Origin: Paenibacillus xylanexedens
GTDB lineage: Bacteria > Bacillota > Bacilli > Paenibacillales > Paenibacillaceae
NCBI RefSeq assembly: GCF_017874615.1
Contig: NZ_JAGIKV010000009.1
Span: 186,001 to 250,000, forward strand
Direction of reading: 5' to 3'
Length of the DNA: 64,000 nucleotides
Below, piece by piece: positions 27,264-34,805 of this stretch. Both the position numbers and the translations under genes were made by a program. Position 1 is the stretch's first letter. The number at the start of each line of letters is the position of its first letter. Under the pieces are notes generated by a model. That model was not told the origin of the DNA and made no database searches. It worked only from the letters and a program-made list of their open reading frames with translations.

Positions 27264-28562
27264 CTAAGTCGTCCGCAGATCCTGAACTCCACGATAGATG
27301 GTTTCATACAGATCTTCCAACCCGGATTCTTCAATACAGGAGAAGGCGATTCGAAGATCCGATTCACCCAGCGCGATTGTACCCACACCGTATTTGTGCA
27401 GTAAATGGCTTCGAAGTTCTTCAGCGCCAACTTCTTTCAGCTTCAGGCACATGAAGTAACCGGAGTTGAACGGATAATAGTCCCATGCATCTCCATACTT
27501 GCCGCTATCAAGAATGGCTTTTACCTTATTGGCGCGGCCTTTCATAATCTCGAACTTCTCCTGTTTCTGTGCTTCAAACTCCGGTGCTTTGAGCGCATCC
27601 AGTACAAAAGTCTGGGAAGGATGCGGGCCACTGGAGATCGTTGCCCGGATAATACCAAGTGTTTTTTGTTCCAATGCATGCAGAACGGCTGCATCTTCAT
27701 GGGCATACGTAATGAATCCAACGCGGAAGCCCCATACAAACTCCTCCTTGGTTGCACCATCCACTTTTACGGTCAACACACGTGGATGAATGTTGGCAAG
27801 TTTGCCAAACAGGGATTCATGAATGGAATCTTCGAAGAACAGCCCGAAGTACGCATCATCTGTTACAGCAACCACGTTAACGCCGGCTTCAGCTGCCTGA
27901 AGAATCGTGTTCACAATGGCATCTGCTTCTTCCGCTCCAGGCGTATAACCTGTAGGGTTATTCGGGAAGTTGAGCAGAACGATCGCTTTACCTTTGTCCT
28001 TTTGATCAAGCAAAGCCTGAAGCAGACCCTCACTGTTGAAGTTCAACTGATCATCGAACAGGGGATAATGAACCAACTGGCCATGACGACGAATTCCGAA
28101 GGTCAGCTCGTAATTTTCCCAGTTTTTATCCGGATATATGACAGCGTCCCCTTCATCGGCGAACAGGTCGGCTACGATACTTAGTCCATGGGTTAATGCA
28201 TTGGTTACAATCGGATTGCCAAACGTTTTGCCTTCCAGGGAAGGCGTTTCCTTCAGCATCTTGTCTCTCCAGACGGTCCGCAATTCAGGTTTGCCTGCAG
28301 GTGGAGCGTAAGGATACAGATCCTTTGGCTGGAATGCAGACAGCTTCTCCTGAATAACCTGAAGATGCATAGGCACACCACCCTCCAGGGCGATACCAAT
28401 CGTGGCATTATGGGTCTTGGCCAAGCTTGCTGCTTCAGCAGATTGACTCAAGATCCCTTCTTTAGGAAAATAAATTTCTTTGCCAAGCTGTGACAGCATG
28501 GAGTAGACGTGACTGCTGCCTGTCTGAATACTTTCGTTCAACTGTTCAGCCAGTGGATTCAT
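27264..28562 (-). CDS. PLP-dependent aminotransferase, class I/II
   Basis: 432 residues, fold-type I. NFPNNPTGYTPG is the substrate/PLP loop, VAVTDDAYFGL carries the PLP-ring aspartate and tyrosine, and VDGATKEEFVWGFRVGF holds the Schiff-base lysine and the phosphate-binding arginine. The starting amino acid substrate cannot be told; related proteins are annotated only as class I/II aminotransferases. I chose the ATG at 28562 because GGAAGG lies 9 bases upstream. Monocistronic, ending at a strong terminator. Confidence 0.85.
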   Translation of the reverse strand: MNPLAEQLNESIQTGSSHVYSMLSQLGKEIYFPKEGILSQSAEAASLAKTHNATIGIALEGGVPMHLQVIQEKLSAFQPKDLYPYAPPAGKPELRTVWRDKMLKETPSLEGKTFGNPIVTNALTHGLSIVADLFADEGDAVIYPDKNWENYELTFGIRRHGQLVHYPLFDDQLNFNSEGLLQALLDQKDKGKAIVLLNFPNNPTGYTPGAEEADAIVNTILQAAEAGVNVVAVTDDAYFGLFFEDSIHESLFGKLANIHPRVLTVKVDGATKEEFVWGFRVGFITYAHEDAAVLHALEQKTLGIIRATISSGPHPSQTFVLDALKAPEFEAQKQEKFEIMKGRANKVKAILDSGKYGDAWDYYPFNSGYFMCLKLKEVGAEELRSHLLHKYGVGTIALGESDLRIAFSCIEESGLEDLYETIYRGVQDLRTT

Positions 28563-28740
28563 TCTTTTCATCCTTCCAAGTCTTTGTGATTCAACTGCCT
28601 AACATTATATCACCTTGACATGCCCCCGTCACGGAAATTACGCAATATGACAGTTATATCGCTTTACCGCGTTGTTGCAGAGGGTTTTCGGGTGGGTTAT
28701 CGTTGAATTCAACCTTGGAGTAATCCTCAAGAAATGAAAC

Positions 28741-29358
28741 TTATTGTTGATGAAATGGACAGTATTTCCGCATCATTTCAGCAGTTTCGGCATCTCTTCC
28801 TTCATTGCGCTGTTCCAACTGACCATTGATATGATCGAATCGTTCACTGGAAAGGTTCTGACCAAATTTAAACTTGGCGCTGATCCGTTCAGGAATAATT
28901 CGGACTACGGCTACAGCTTTGAGGTTTCCTGTGTAACGCGAGTCAGTAGCGTCAATGGGTACATATCCGCCTTGCGGCTGGAGTTTTTCCATAAATCGTT
29001 GCAGTACCTTACCTTTGATGTCCAGATCTTTAACCGGTTCAGCCTGACCAAAGGCCATGACACTTTTGAAGAAAGAAGTTGCCGGACAAGCCAGCTCAGG
29101 ATCACTGAAATAGGATGGAATCAGGGAGAACTCTTCAGCCACCGTGAAACTGACCGACGAATCCTGTTTGATCTGTTTCATCTTCTCGCCAGCCAGACTG
29201 CCGTGAAAATAAAAGCAACCGTCCATATATACGAAATTCAGCGGTGTAACCCGTGGTTGTCCGTCCGGACTGACCGTTCCCAGAAACCCGAAGGAGCACT
29301 GATCCAGAAATGTGGTAATTTCCTGTTCTTCATCTACTGTGAATTCTTTCCGTCTCAT
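28741..29358 (-). CDS. Pyridoxamine 5'-phosphate oxidase-like flavoprotein
   Basis: 205 residues with the split-barrel FMN-binding fold: GFLGTVSPDGQPRVTPLNFV at the first strands, then FHGSLAGEKMKQI. This family includes PNPOx, heme-degrading and nitroimidazole-reducing (NimA-like) proteins. The start at 29358 has GGGGG 8 bases upstream. It is divergent from a MocR-type regulator, a pairing common for vitamin B6-linked genes, so a B6-related or PLP-sensing context is likely but unproven. Confidence 0.8.
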   Translation of the reverse strand: MRRKEFTVDEEQEITTFLDQCSFGFLGTVSPDGQPRVTPLNFVYMDGCFYFHGSLAGEKMKQIKQDSSVSFTVAEEFSLIPSYFSDPELACPATSFFKSVMAFGQAEPVKDLDIKGKVLQRFMEKLQPQGGYVPIDATDSRYTGNLKAVAVVRIIPERISAKFKFGQNLSSERFDHINGQLEQRNEGRDAETAEMMRKYCPFHQQ

Positions 29359-29394
29359 GTGTATTCCCCCATCATTGAAATGTATAATAGAACG

Positions 29395-29416
29395 CCATAT
29401 CTTATGGATAACCATA
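29395..29416. promoter_or_regulatory. Overlapping dyads between the PNPOx-like gene and mocR
   Basis: CCATATCTTATGG and TATGGATAACCATA share the central TATGG, giving alternating CCATA/TATGG half-sites within 22 bases. The position between divergent genes suits an operator for the MocR regulator. Confidence 0.45.
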
Positions 29417-29425
29417 GTTCATACA

Positions 29426-29454
29426 TTGACAATGAAATAGATCCAATTTACATT
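29426..29454 (+). promoter_or_regulatory. Sigma-A promoter of mocR
   Basis: TTGACA (29426-29431) and TACATT (29449-29454) with a 17-base spacer lie about 60 bases before the start. Confidence 0.6.
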
Positions 29455-29514
29455 CACTTTAGTAGGCCAATTAGTCGGGGATCACAGATGAAGACAAATG
29501 AAGAGAGGTGCATG

Positions 29515-30972
29515 ATGGAATTGTGGCTGCCGATGGATACCTATGAACTTCAGCATCGATACAAGTATGAGGCACTGTACCATGCGTTACGTGATGCCAT
29601 TCTTGCAGGCACGTTGGTGGGAGGCACGCGGCTTCCTTCCACCCGTGAGTTGGCAAAGCAATATGAGATGTCACGTGGTTCGGTAGCTCAGGTATACGAC
29701 ATGCTGCTTGCGGATGGTTATGTCCATGCACATCGGGGAAGAGGTACATTTGTAACCGAAACATTATCCACTCAGGAAAATGAGAAACAGGAAGCCGTTC
29801 TCAAGCTGTCTGCCTGGGGCGAACGAGTACAGATGTTGAGTACGCAACATGAAGTCCTGCGGACTCAAATGTCTTCTCTGAAGCCGTCCGTCATTAATTT
29901 TCAAATGCAGCGCATGCCTGCGGAACATTTCCCGTTAGGGGAGTGGAAGAGTGCACTCGCTGCGGTTCATCGCAGTGGTTGGCGAGAATCGAGCGGTGTA
30001 GCCGGTGATCCGGAGCTGCGTGAGGCCATCGCCTCCCATCTCAGATGGACACGTGGTATTCAGGCTGAACCCTCTCAGATTGTATTGTTCAGTGGTTCAA
30101 TGCAAGGCATCACCTTGCTATCTCAACTGCTGATTACGGAGAATACAGCAGTGGTATTAGAGAATCCGGGGTATCCGGGCATCGCTCATGCCGTCAAGTC
30201 CTGTGGTGGGCATATCATCCCGGCAGAGCTGGATGCCGCAGGCATTATTCCTCAGCCTTGGGAGGCACAGACGTTATTTGTCACCCCTACCCGGCAGTTT
30301 CCAACAGGGGCCGTGCTGGGATTGGACAGAAGACGTGCCTTGCTTGCTTGGGCCTCAAAGCGGAATGCGGTCATCATTGAAGATGATTATGACAGTGAAT
30401 TCCGATGGGGCGGAAGACCAATTGAACCCCTCAAAGTGCTTGATCGTGAACAGCGTGTCGTCTACGTCGGTTCATTCTCACAAACGATGGTGGCTTCTTT
30501 CCGACTTGGCTATGCCGTACTGCCGCCTGGCCTGGTAGAACCTCTGCTTGCCGCCAAGGCGTTGTATGAACCGGTACCTCCGGCGCTGTTAGAGCAGCGC
30601 GCACTGGCAAAATTTATGACCAGAGGAGGTTACCTGAGACACTTACGGCGGTTAACCCGGTTATATGGGGAACGGCATGATTTTTTTGTCAGAGAGATGG
30701 AACTACAGTGGCCGGAAGCATTCACGATGCAACTTGGTGATGCAGGACTGCATATCTACGCTACCTGGAATGGCGATGTTGACAGTTATCAGCGATTTAA
30801 AAAGCTTGCTCAGGAGGATGGCATATTGTTCCGTGATGCAGAGCGATATCGGCTGACTTCAGGTCATCCGGCGGCCTGTTTTGCTTTTGCACATCTGGAG
30901 AAAGAAGAGATGACAGAGGGAATCCGGCGTATGCGGCTAGCCTGGGAGAAGTGCACATTTTCGTTTCGGTGA
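29515..30972 (+). CDS. MocR/PdxR-type GntR regulator with a degenerate aminotransferase domain
   Basis: 485 residues. The N-terminal GntR winged helix (LPSTRELAKQYEMSRGSV) is followed by an aminotransferase-like domain: TPTRQFPTG, IIEDDYDSEFRWGG and a long C-terminal part. In MocR proteins the PLP Schiff-base lysine lies in a block like SFSKxxxxxxRLGY; here that block reads SFSQTMVASFRLGY, with CAA for glutamine. The usual TPSHQFP histidine is arginine. The protein therefore probably cannot hold PLP covalently. AGAGAGG lies 6 bases before 29515. It is divergent from a PNPOx-like gene. The reading frame stays open far upstream, but only this part matches the family. Confidence 0.88.
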   Translation: MELWLPMDTYELQHRYKYEALYHALRDAILAGTLVGGTRLPSTRELAKQYEMSRGSVAQVYDMLLADGYVHAHRGRGTFVTETLSTQENEKQEAVLKLSAWGERVQMLSTQHEVLRTQMSSLKPSVINFQMQRMPAEHFPLGEWKSALAAVHRSGWRESSGVAGDPELREAIASHLRWTRGIQAEPSQIVLFSGSMQGITLLSQLLITENTAVVLENPGYPGIAHAVKSCGGHIIPAELDAAGIIPQPWEAQTLFVTPTRQFPTGAVLGLDRRRALLAWASKRNAVIIEDDYDSEFRWGGRPIEPLKVLDREQRVVYVGSFSQTMVASFRLGYAVLPPGLVEPLLAAKALYEPVPPALLEQRALAKFMTRGGYLRHLRRLTRLYGERHDFFVREMELQWPEAFTMQLGDAGLHIYATWNGDVDSYQRFKKLAQEDGILFRDAERYRLTSGHPAACFAFAHLEKEEMTEGIRRMRLAWEKCTFSFR

Positions 30973-31150
30973 ATTCCGCTGTATAATGGGATAAGACATT
31001 TCGCTCCTGTAGGAGCAGAGATTATATATGAGCAAGTTGTATTTAATCATGCAAGATACTGAAATACATATGGCCTGGATTGAAGAAGTGAGATTCAGAT
31101 CAGAATGATGCCATATGCAGAGAGATTAACTATCAAGGGGGAGTGGCGAC

Positions 31151-31936
31151 ATGCTGCAGGCATCGCCGTCATCATTTGTTATTTTGCCCGCTGTCGCCAA
31201 AATTGTCTGTGAACCGGGCTGGAAGTGGCAGAAACGGGAAAAACCGATGCAAAACTATGATTTATTTTATGTATGGAGTGGTGAAGGAACGCTTGTACTG
31301 AATGACCAGTCGTATGAAGTTGGCAAGGGGAGTTGTTTTTTGTTCAGGCCAGGAGATCATCCTACTGCAACACATAATAAGCAAAAACCGTTGGTACTTA
31401 CGTATATTCACTTTGATGTGGACGTGCCTGTTGCTGACGTTCCCCAGTCCTATCGCGAGGTACAGGAAACGGTGGAGTTTGAGCACTTGCTGGCACGTTA
31501 TGTAAGACTGTTCTTATCGGATGTGTACGGACGTGATGAAGAGAGCCGATTGATTCTGAAACAATTGATGATTCATTTGCTGCGCGCCGATACGGAAGAA
31601 CCTGTGGAGAAAAAGGTGAGCAACCAGTTGTCCGATGTCATCCAGGAGGTCGCCAATTATGTGCGTCAGCATCCCGGGATTACGCATCGGGTGGAAGATC
31701 TGGCTGCGCGGGCTGGCTTATCGCCCCGATACTTCTCGATCAAGTTCAAGGAACTGGTGGGATCATCGGTGCAATCTTATATTATCCGCATGCGTATTGA
31801 ACGGGCGGAACATCTGCTGGTGCATACCGGCATGAATGTGACCGAAGTGGCGGATGCTCTGGGCTACCGGGATATTTTCTTCTTCAGTCGTCAGTTCAAG
31901 CAGTATACCGGCAAAAGCCCGTCCGAGATTCGTTAA
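31151..31936 (+). CDS. AraC-family transcriptional regulator
   Basis: 261 residues. An N-terminal cupin-like sensing domain (VWSGEGTLVLNDQSYEVGKG) precedes the two AraC helix-turn-helices: VEDLAARAGLSPRYFSIKFK and NVTEVADALGYRDIFFFSRQ, ending KQYTGKSPSEIR. Such regulators often respond to sugars in Paenibacillus. AAGGGGGAG precedes the ATG. No target operon is adjacent. The 178 bases upstream hold only a short hairpin (GCTCC-TGTA-GGAGC). Confidence 0.88.
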   Translation: MLQASPSSFVILPAVAKIVCEPGWKWQKREKPMQNYDLFYVWSGEGTLVLNDQSYEVGKGSCFLFRPGDHPTATHNKQKPLVLTYIHFDVDVPVADVPQSYREVQETVEFEHLLARYVRLFLSDVYGRDEESRLILKQLMIHLLRADTEEPVEKKVSNQLSDVIQEVANYVRQHPGITHRVEDLAARAGLSPRYFSIKFKELVGSSVQSYIIRMRIERAEHLLVHTGMNVTEVADALGYRDIFFFSRQFKQYTGKSPSEIR

Positions 31937-32027
31937 AATTCTGATGAGAAAAACAGGAAACCGTTTCAAGTCTGGAACGCAAGGGTAATGATCTAGCATT
32001 CCAGATGACCAAAAGGGGGAACTTGTG

Positions 32028-32144
32028 ATGAACGGAAAACGTCGGGTCCGCAACCGGGGATGCTCTACGAAGGGATGCAATATTTTCCGGAACCGTCTGC
32101 GTCGCTTCAAACCGGCAGAGGACTTGCAAGATGTGTGGTTTTGA
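32028..32144 (+). CDS. Small basic protein, 38 aa
   Basis: AAAAGGGGG followed by ACTTGTG precedes an ATG opening 38 codons: MNGKRRVRNRGC near the start, a second cysteine in KGCNIF, a basic RNRLRRF segment and a DLQDVWF end. The strong ribosome site and the terminator 78 bases downstream argue for a real gene. The basic, two-cysteine composition could suit nucleic-acid or spore-component binding, but I recognise no family. It is the only gene in the 350-base gap between the AraC gene and psd. Confidence 0.5.
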   Translation: MNGKRRVRNRGCSTKGCNIFRNRLRRFKPAEDLQDVWF

Positions 32145-32221
32145 GGAGAACTCAGCAGACCAATAACGACGGAGCGAAGCTTCGTATTGCATGTATACAT
32201 GGATAAATATGAAGGCATAAA

Positions 32222-32263
32222 GAGGATGGCGCAATACCTGGTTACAGGTGTTGCGCCATCCTC
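32222..32263. terminator. Bidirectional terminator before psd
   Basis: GAGGATGGCGCAATACCTG pairs perfectly (one G-T) with CAGGTGTTGCGCCATCCTC across GTTA, with T-rich sequence on both sides. Confidence 0.92.
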
Positions 32264-32283
32264 TTTATTTGCGTATGGACTCA

Positions 32284-33075
32284 TTAGTTCTTCGGTTTCA
32301 AACGACCAAGCAATGCGCCCATTTTGACCGAATCGCCTGGCTGTAAGCCCGGGTTTGGTTCGAATGTGCCACTCTGCGTCAGCAGAACAACGGTGGAACC
32401 GAATTCAAAATAGGCCAGATCATCGCCTTGTGCCCAAGTACTTGTGTCCGTATCAGCATATTGTATGCTACTCACGTTCATCGCACCTACTTTGACAACC
32501 GCCACTTCACCGTAATCGTGTGCGATATACGTAATGAGCCGTTCGTTTCGACTAAGCACGGATCTCATATGGGTTAGGCCAAAGTCATTCACGGGATAAA
32601 CTTTGCCTTTGATGTGTTCGCTCTCTATTTTGCGGCCGCTGACAGGTGCATGAATGCGGTGATAGTCGCGAGGGCTGAGATAGAGGACGAACCCGTACCC
32701 GTGCTTGTACTTCTCCAGATGGGGAGAATGGTTTAATAATTCAGCAAGTGTATAATTTTGTCCCTTAACATTCAGGAGTGTCCCTGCAGATATTGGACCG
32801 GCTGCCGTAATCTTGGCATCTACCGGGCTGATCAGTGCATGCTCTGAAAGTTCCAACGGGCGCATGCCCGGCTTTAATTTGCGGGTAAAGAAATCGTTCA
32901 GTGAACGGTATTCCTTCCAGTCTTTCTCGGCCTCCTGAACAGGGATGTCGTAGGTCCGGACAAAATAAGGGATAAATGCCTTACTTCCCCGGCTTTTGGA
33001 GAAGGCTCCCACGGTCCGGGAGATCCATTTGCGCGAAGAAAGCTCGGTCATTAATCGCAACAGCGTTTTTGCCAT
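32284..33075 (-). CDS. psd: Phosphatidylserine decarboxylase proenzyme
   Basis: 263 residues, the length of Bacillus Psd. It decarboxylates phosphatidylserine to phosphatidylethanolamine at the membrane. The self-cleavage site FGST near the C terminus (YFEFGSTVVLL) yields the pyruvoyl group from serine. SPVDAKI, SPRDYHRIHAP and NERL are family blocks. The start at 33075 has AAGGGGGA 6 bases upstream. It lies 85 bases downstream of the YheC/D gene on the same strand. Confidence 0.95.
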   Translation of the reverse strand: MAKTLLRLMTELSSRKWISRTVGAFSKSRGSKAFIPYFVRTYDIPVQEAEKDWKEYRSLNDFFTRKLKPGMRPLELSEHALISPVDAKITAAGPISAGTLLNVKGQNYTLAELLNHSPHLEKYKHGYGFVLYLSPRDYHRIHAPVSGRKIESEHIKGKVYPVNDFGLTHMRSVLSRNERLITYIAHDYGEVAVVKVGAMNVSSIQYADTDTSTWAQGDDLAYFEFGSTVVLLTQSGTFEPNPGLQPGDSVKMGALLGRLKPKN

Positions 33076-33160
33076 GAATATCCCCCTTAGGGTTAATGCG
33101 AACTTCAAGGCCGGCAAGACCGGCCGTTCTGCATAATATTGACACAGAATGCACACGAAA

Positions 33161-34291
33161 TCAATATAGTCTCCTATCGTATGTCTGCGGTTGTCTCGGA
33201 ATCCTCGAATTCTGTTCCAGCAGCAGACGCCCATAAGCCATCGGTTTGCTGTACGTTGCCTTCCAGTGTTCCGACATTCCCGCCTTGCGAAAACCGTAAC
33301 GCTGATCCCGTCCATTGCATTCAATAAAATAGATCTGGCCGCTGCGCGTTATTCCGAGATCAAGGCCCAGATCAGCCAGATGTGGCAGACTTGCCGCCAG
33401 GTTCTGGGCAATTCGAAGTGCAACGAGTCCGATTCTGTATTCCAGTCGAGCCAGGTCGAAGCCAGATTCCCCTAATCCAAGGGCCTCTGCGAGCTTCATG
33501 ACTTTACCGCCCTGGGCGATATTGCTGACAAACGTATGGGCAGGAGCCGCTTTGGCAAACATGCCTGTTATTCCCCAAAGACCATCGCCACCACGTTGTA
33601 CAGATACCCGCAAATCTACCGGCCTGCCCTCATAACGTACCAGTGGGATACGCTCTTCAATGAGGTAGGCATGGCGAAAGATCCGCCTTAGGGTGGAGGA
33701 AGGAAGCTGTCCTTTGCTCAATCGGAAGGTAGCCCACCCTTTGCGTGCAGCCTTTGTCTCACAGGTTAGTTTCCACTGTCCATCTCGCTCAAAGACTCGC
33801 ATAATACCATGACCGATGCTGCCGCTGCATGGTTTGATGACGAGGTCATCATATTGTTCCATCATATAGGCCAGAGACTCTGGCGTAGCTTTCACTGCAC
33901 GGGGCAGGTGTTCTCGCAAGTCGAGGTCCTGATGAAGCATGTCATGAATGTGATCTTTACGGTACCGGTTGCGGACGTTGAATACCTGGATACCCTGCAA
34001 CATCAGCTTGGTGATCTGATGCTGTTCCGTCCGGCGAAGCTGGAGTGATCGGTTATGAATGACGGAGGGCAGTGGCATGCGCACGCGAACATATCTGCCT
34101 TCTTTTTTTACATAGGCAAGACATGTTTTTCGATCCGAATCAATATCTTCCAGCCGCAAAAAGCAGGGTGTTAATCCATAACTGGCCGCTGCCTGTTCAT
34201 AATTCGCGAGTGATTCCTGACCGGTCCTTCCGGCCGGTATCCCCCGGTACATGCGTGAATCGAACATAATGCCGATCGTTTCTTGGAGCAT
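33161..34291 (-). CDS. YheC/YheD-family ATP-grasp protein (spore coat-associated)
   Basis: 376 residues. The YheC/D family consists of ATP-grasp-like proteins found in endospore formers and associated with the spore coat. Visible blocks are DDLVIKPCSGSIGHGIMRV (ATP-lysine and glycine loop), RPVDLRVSVQR and DLGLDLGITRSGQIYFIECN with metal-binding residues at the end. These suggest ligation of a carboxylate to an amine, with products unknown. GAAGGAGG lies 7 bases before 34291. It points away from the giant repeat-protein gene, with a short repeat element between them. Confidence 0.87.
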   Translation of the reverse strand: MLQETIGIMFDSRMYRGIPAGRTGQESLANYEQAAASYGLTPCFLRLEDIDSDRKTCLAYVKKEGRYVRVRMPLPSVIHNRSLQLRRTEQHQITKLMLQGIQVFNVRNRYRKDHIHDMLHQDLDLREHLPRAVKATPESLAYMMEQYDDLVIKPCSGSIGHGIMRVFERDGQWKLTCETKAARKGWATFRLSKGQLPSSTLRRIFRHAYLIEERIPLVRYEGRPVDLRVSVQRGGDGLWGITGMFAKAAPAHTFVSNIAQGGKVMKLAEALGLGESGFDLARLEYRIGLVALRIAQNLAASLPHLADLGLDLGITRSGQIYFIECNGRDQRYGFRKAGMSEHWKATYSKPMAYGRLLLEQNSRIPRQPQTYDRRLY

Positions 34292-34427
34292 GACCGTTCC
34301 TCCTTCGATGTTATCGCGACCATGGAGCGTCCATTCATGGAATGCCGGCCTGTCACCGCATGGCTCAGACATCGCGATAACGCAGACCGGTGTGTAAGAT
34401 GCATCGCCAAGCACTAGTGCTTGCTCA

Positions 34428-34586
34428 GGGCGTGTCTAAAACTCTGAAGGAAGCAGGTTTTGCCGAATTTTCGTTCCAAGCAAGGAAGTTTTCCGCGGGC
34501 GTGCCGGGGCACGTCAAGGGAAAGTGACACAGCAGGGGGCAAAAAGAAGGTGAAAGATGCACTTCAGCGAGTTTTCAGACACGACC
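34428..34586. repeat. Inverted-repeat element, family 3
   Basis: GGGCGTGTCTAAAACTC on the left and GAGTTTTCAGACACGACC on the right are near-perfect inverted ends of an element of about 160 bases, with no plausible gene inside. It lies between the YheC/D gene and the giant repeat-protein gene. The remaining 219 bases to 34805 show no clear element; a promoter for the giant gene must be there but I cannot pick one. Confidence 0.55.
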
Positions 34587-34805
34587 TAGATATAATATCC
34601 TATGACATGACTGGGACGGGGGCGTGGACAGCCGCCTTTCCTCTGCTCCCTGACACGCCTATTTCCACGAAGATCATCGAACCTTCCTGTCTTGACGCCC
34701 GTACATTCGTGCTCTGGAATCCGCAAAAGTCATAAATGAAGTGGCAGATGCCCAGATGGAAGCATATGATGCCGGAGACGAACGTTAGAGGAAGGAGCAA
34801 GCTGC

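Noticed and set aside
28744..29514. An apparent N-terminal extension of about 257 codons of the MocR gene
   Set aside because: This open frame runs antisense through the PNPOx-like gene, has no family match, and the GntR domain starts at 29515 with its own ribosome site and promoter.
34460..34735. A 91-codon frame before the giant gene
   Set aside because: It starts inside the family-3 repeat, has no ribosome site and no recognised domain.
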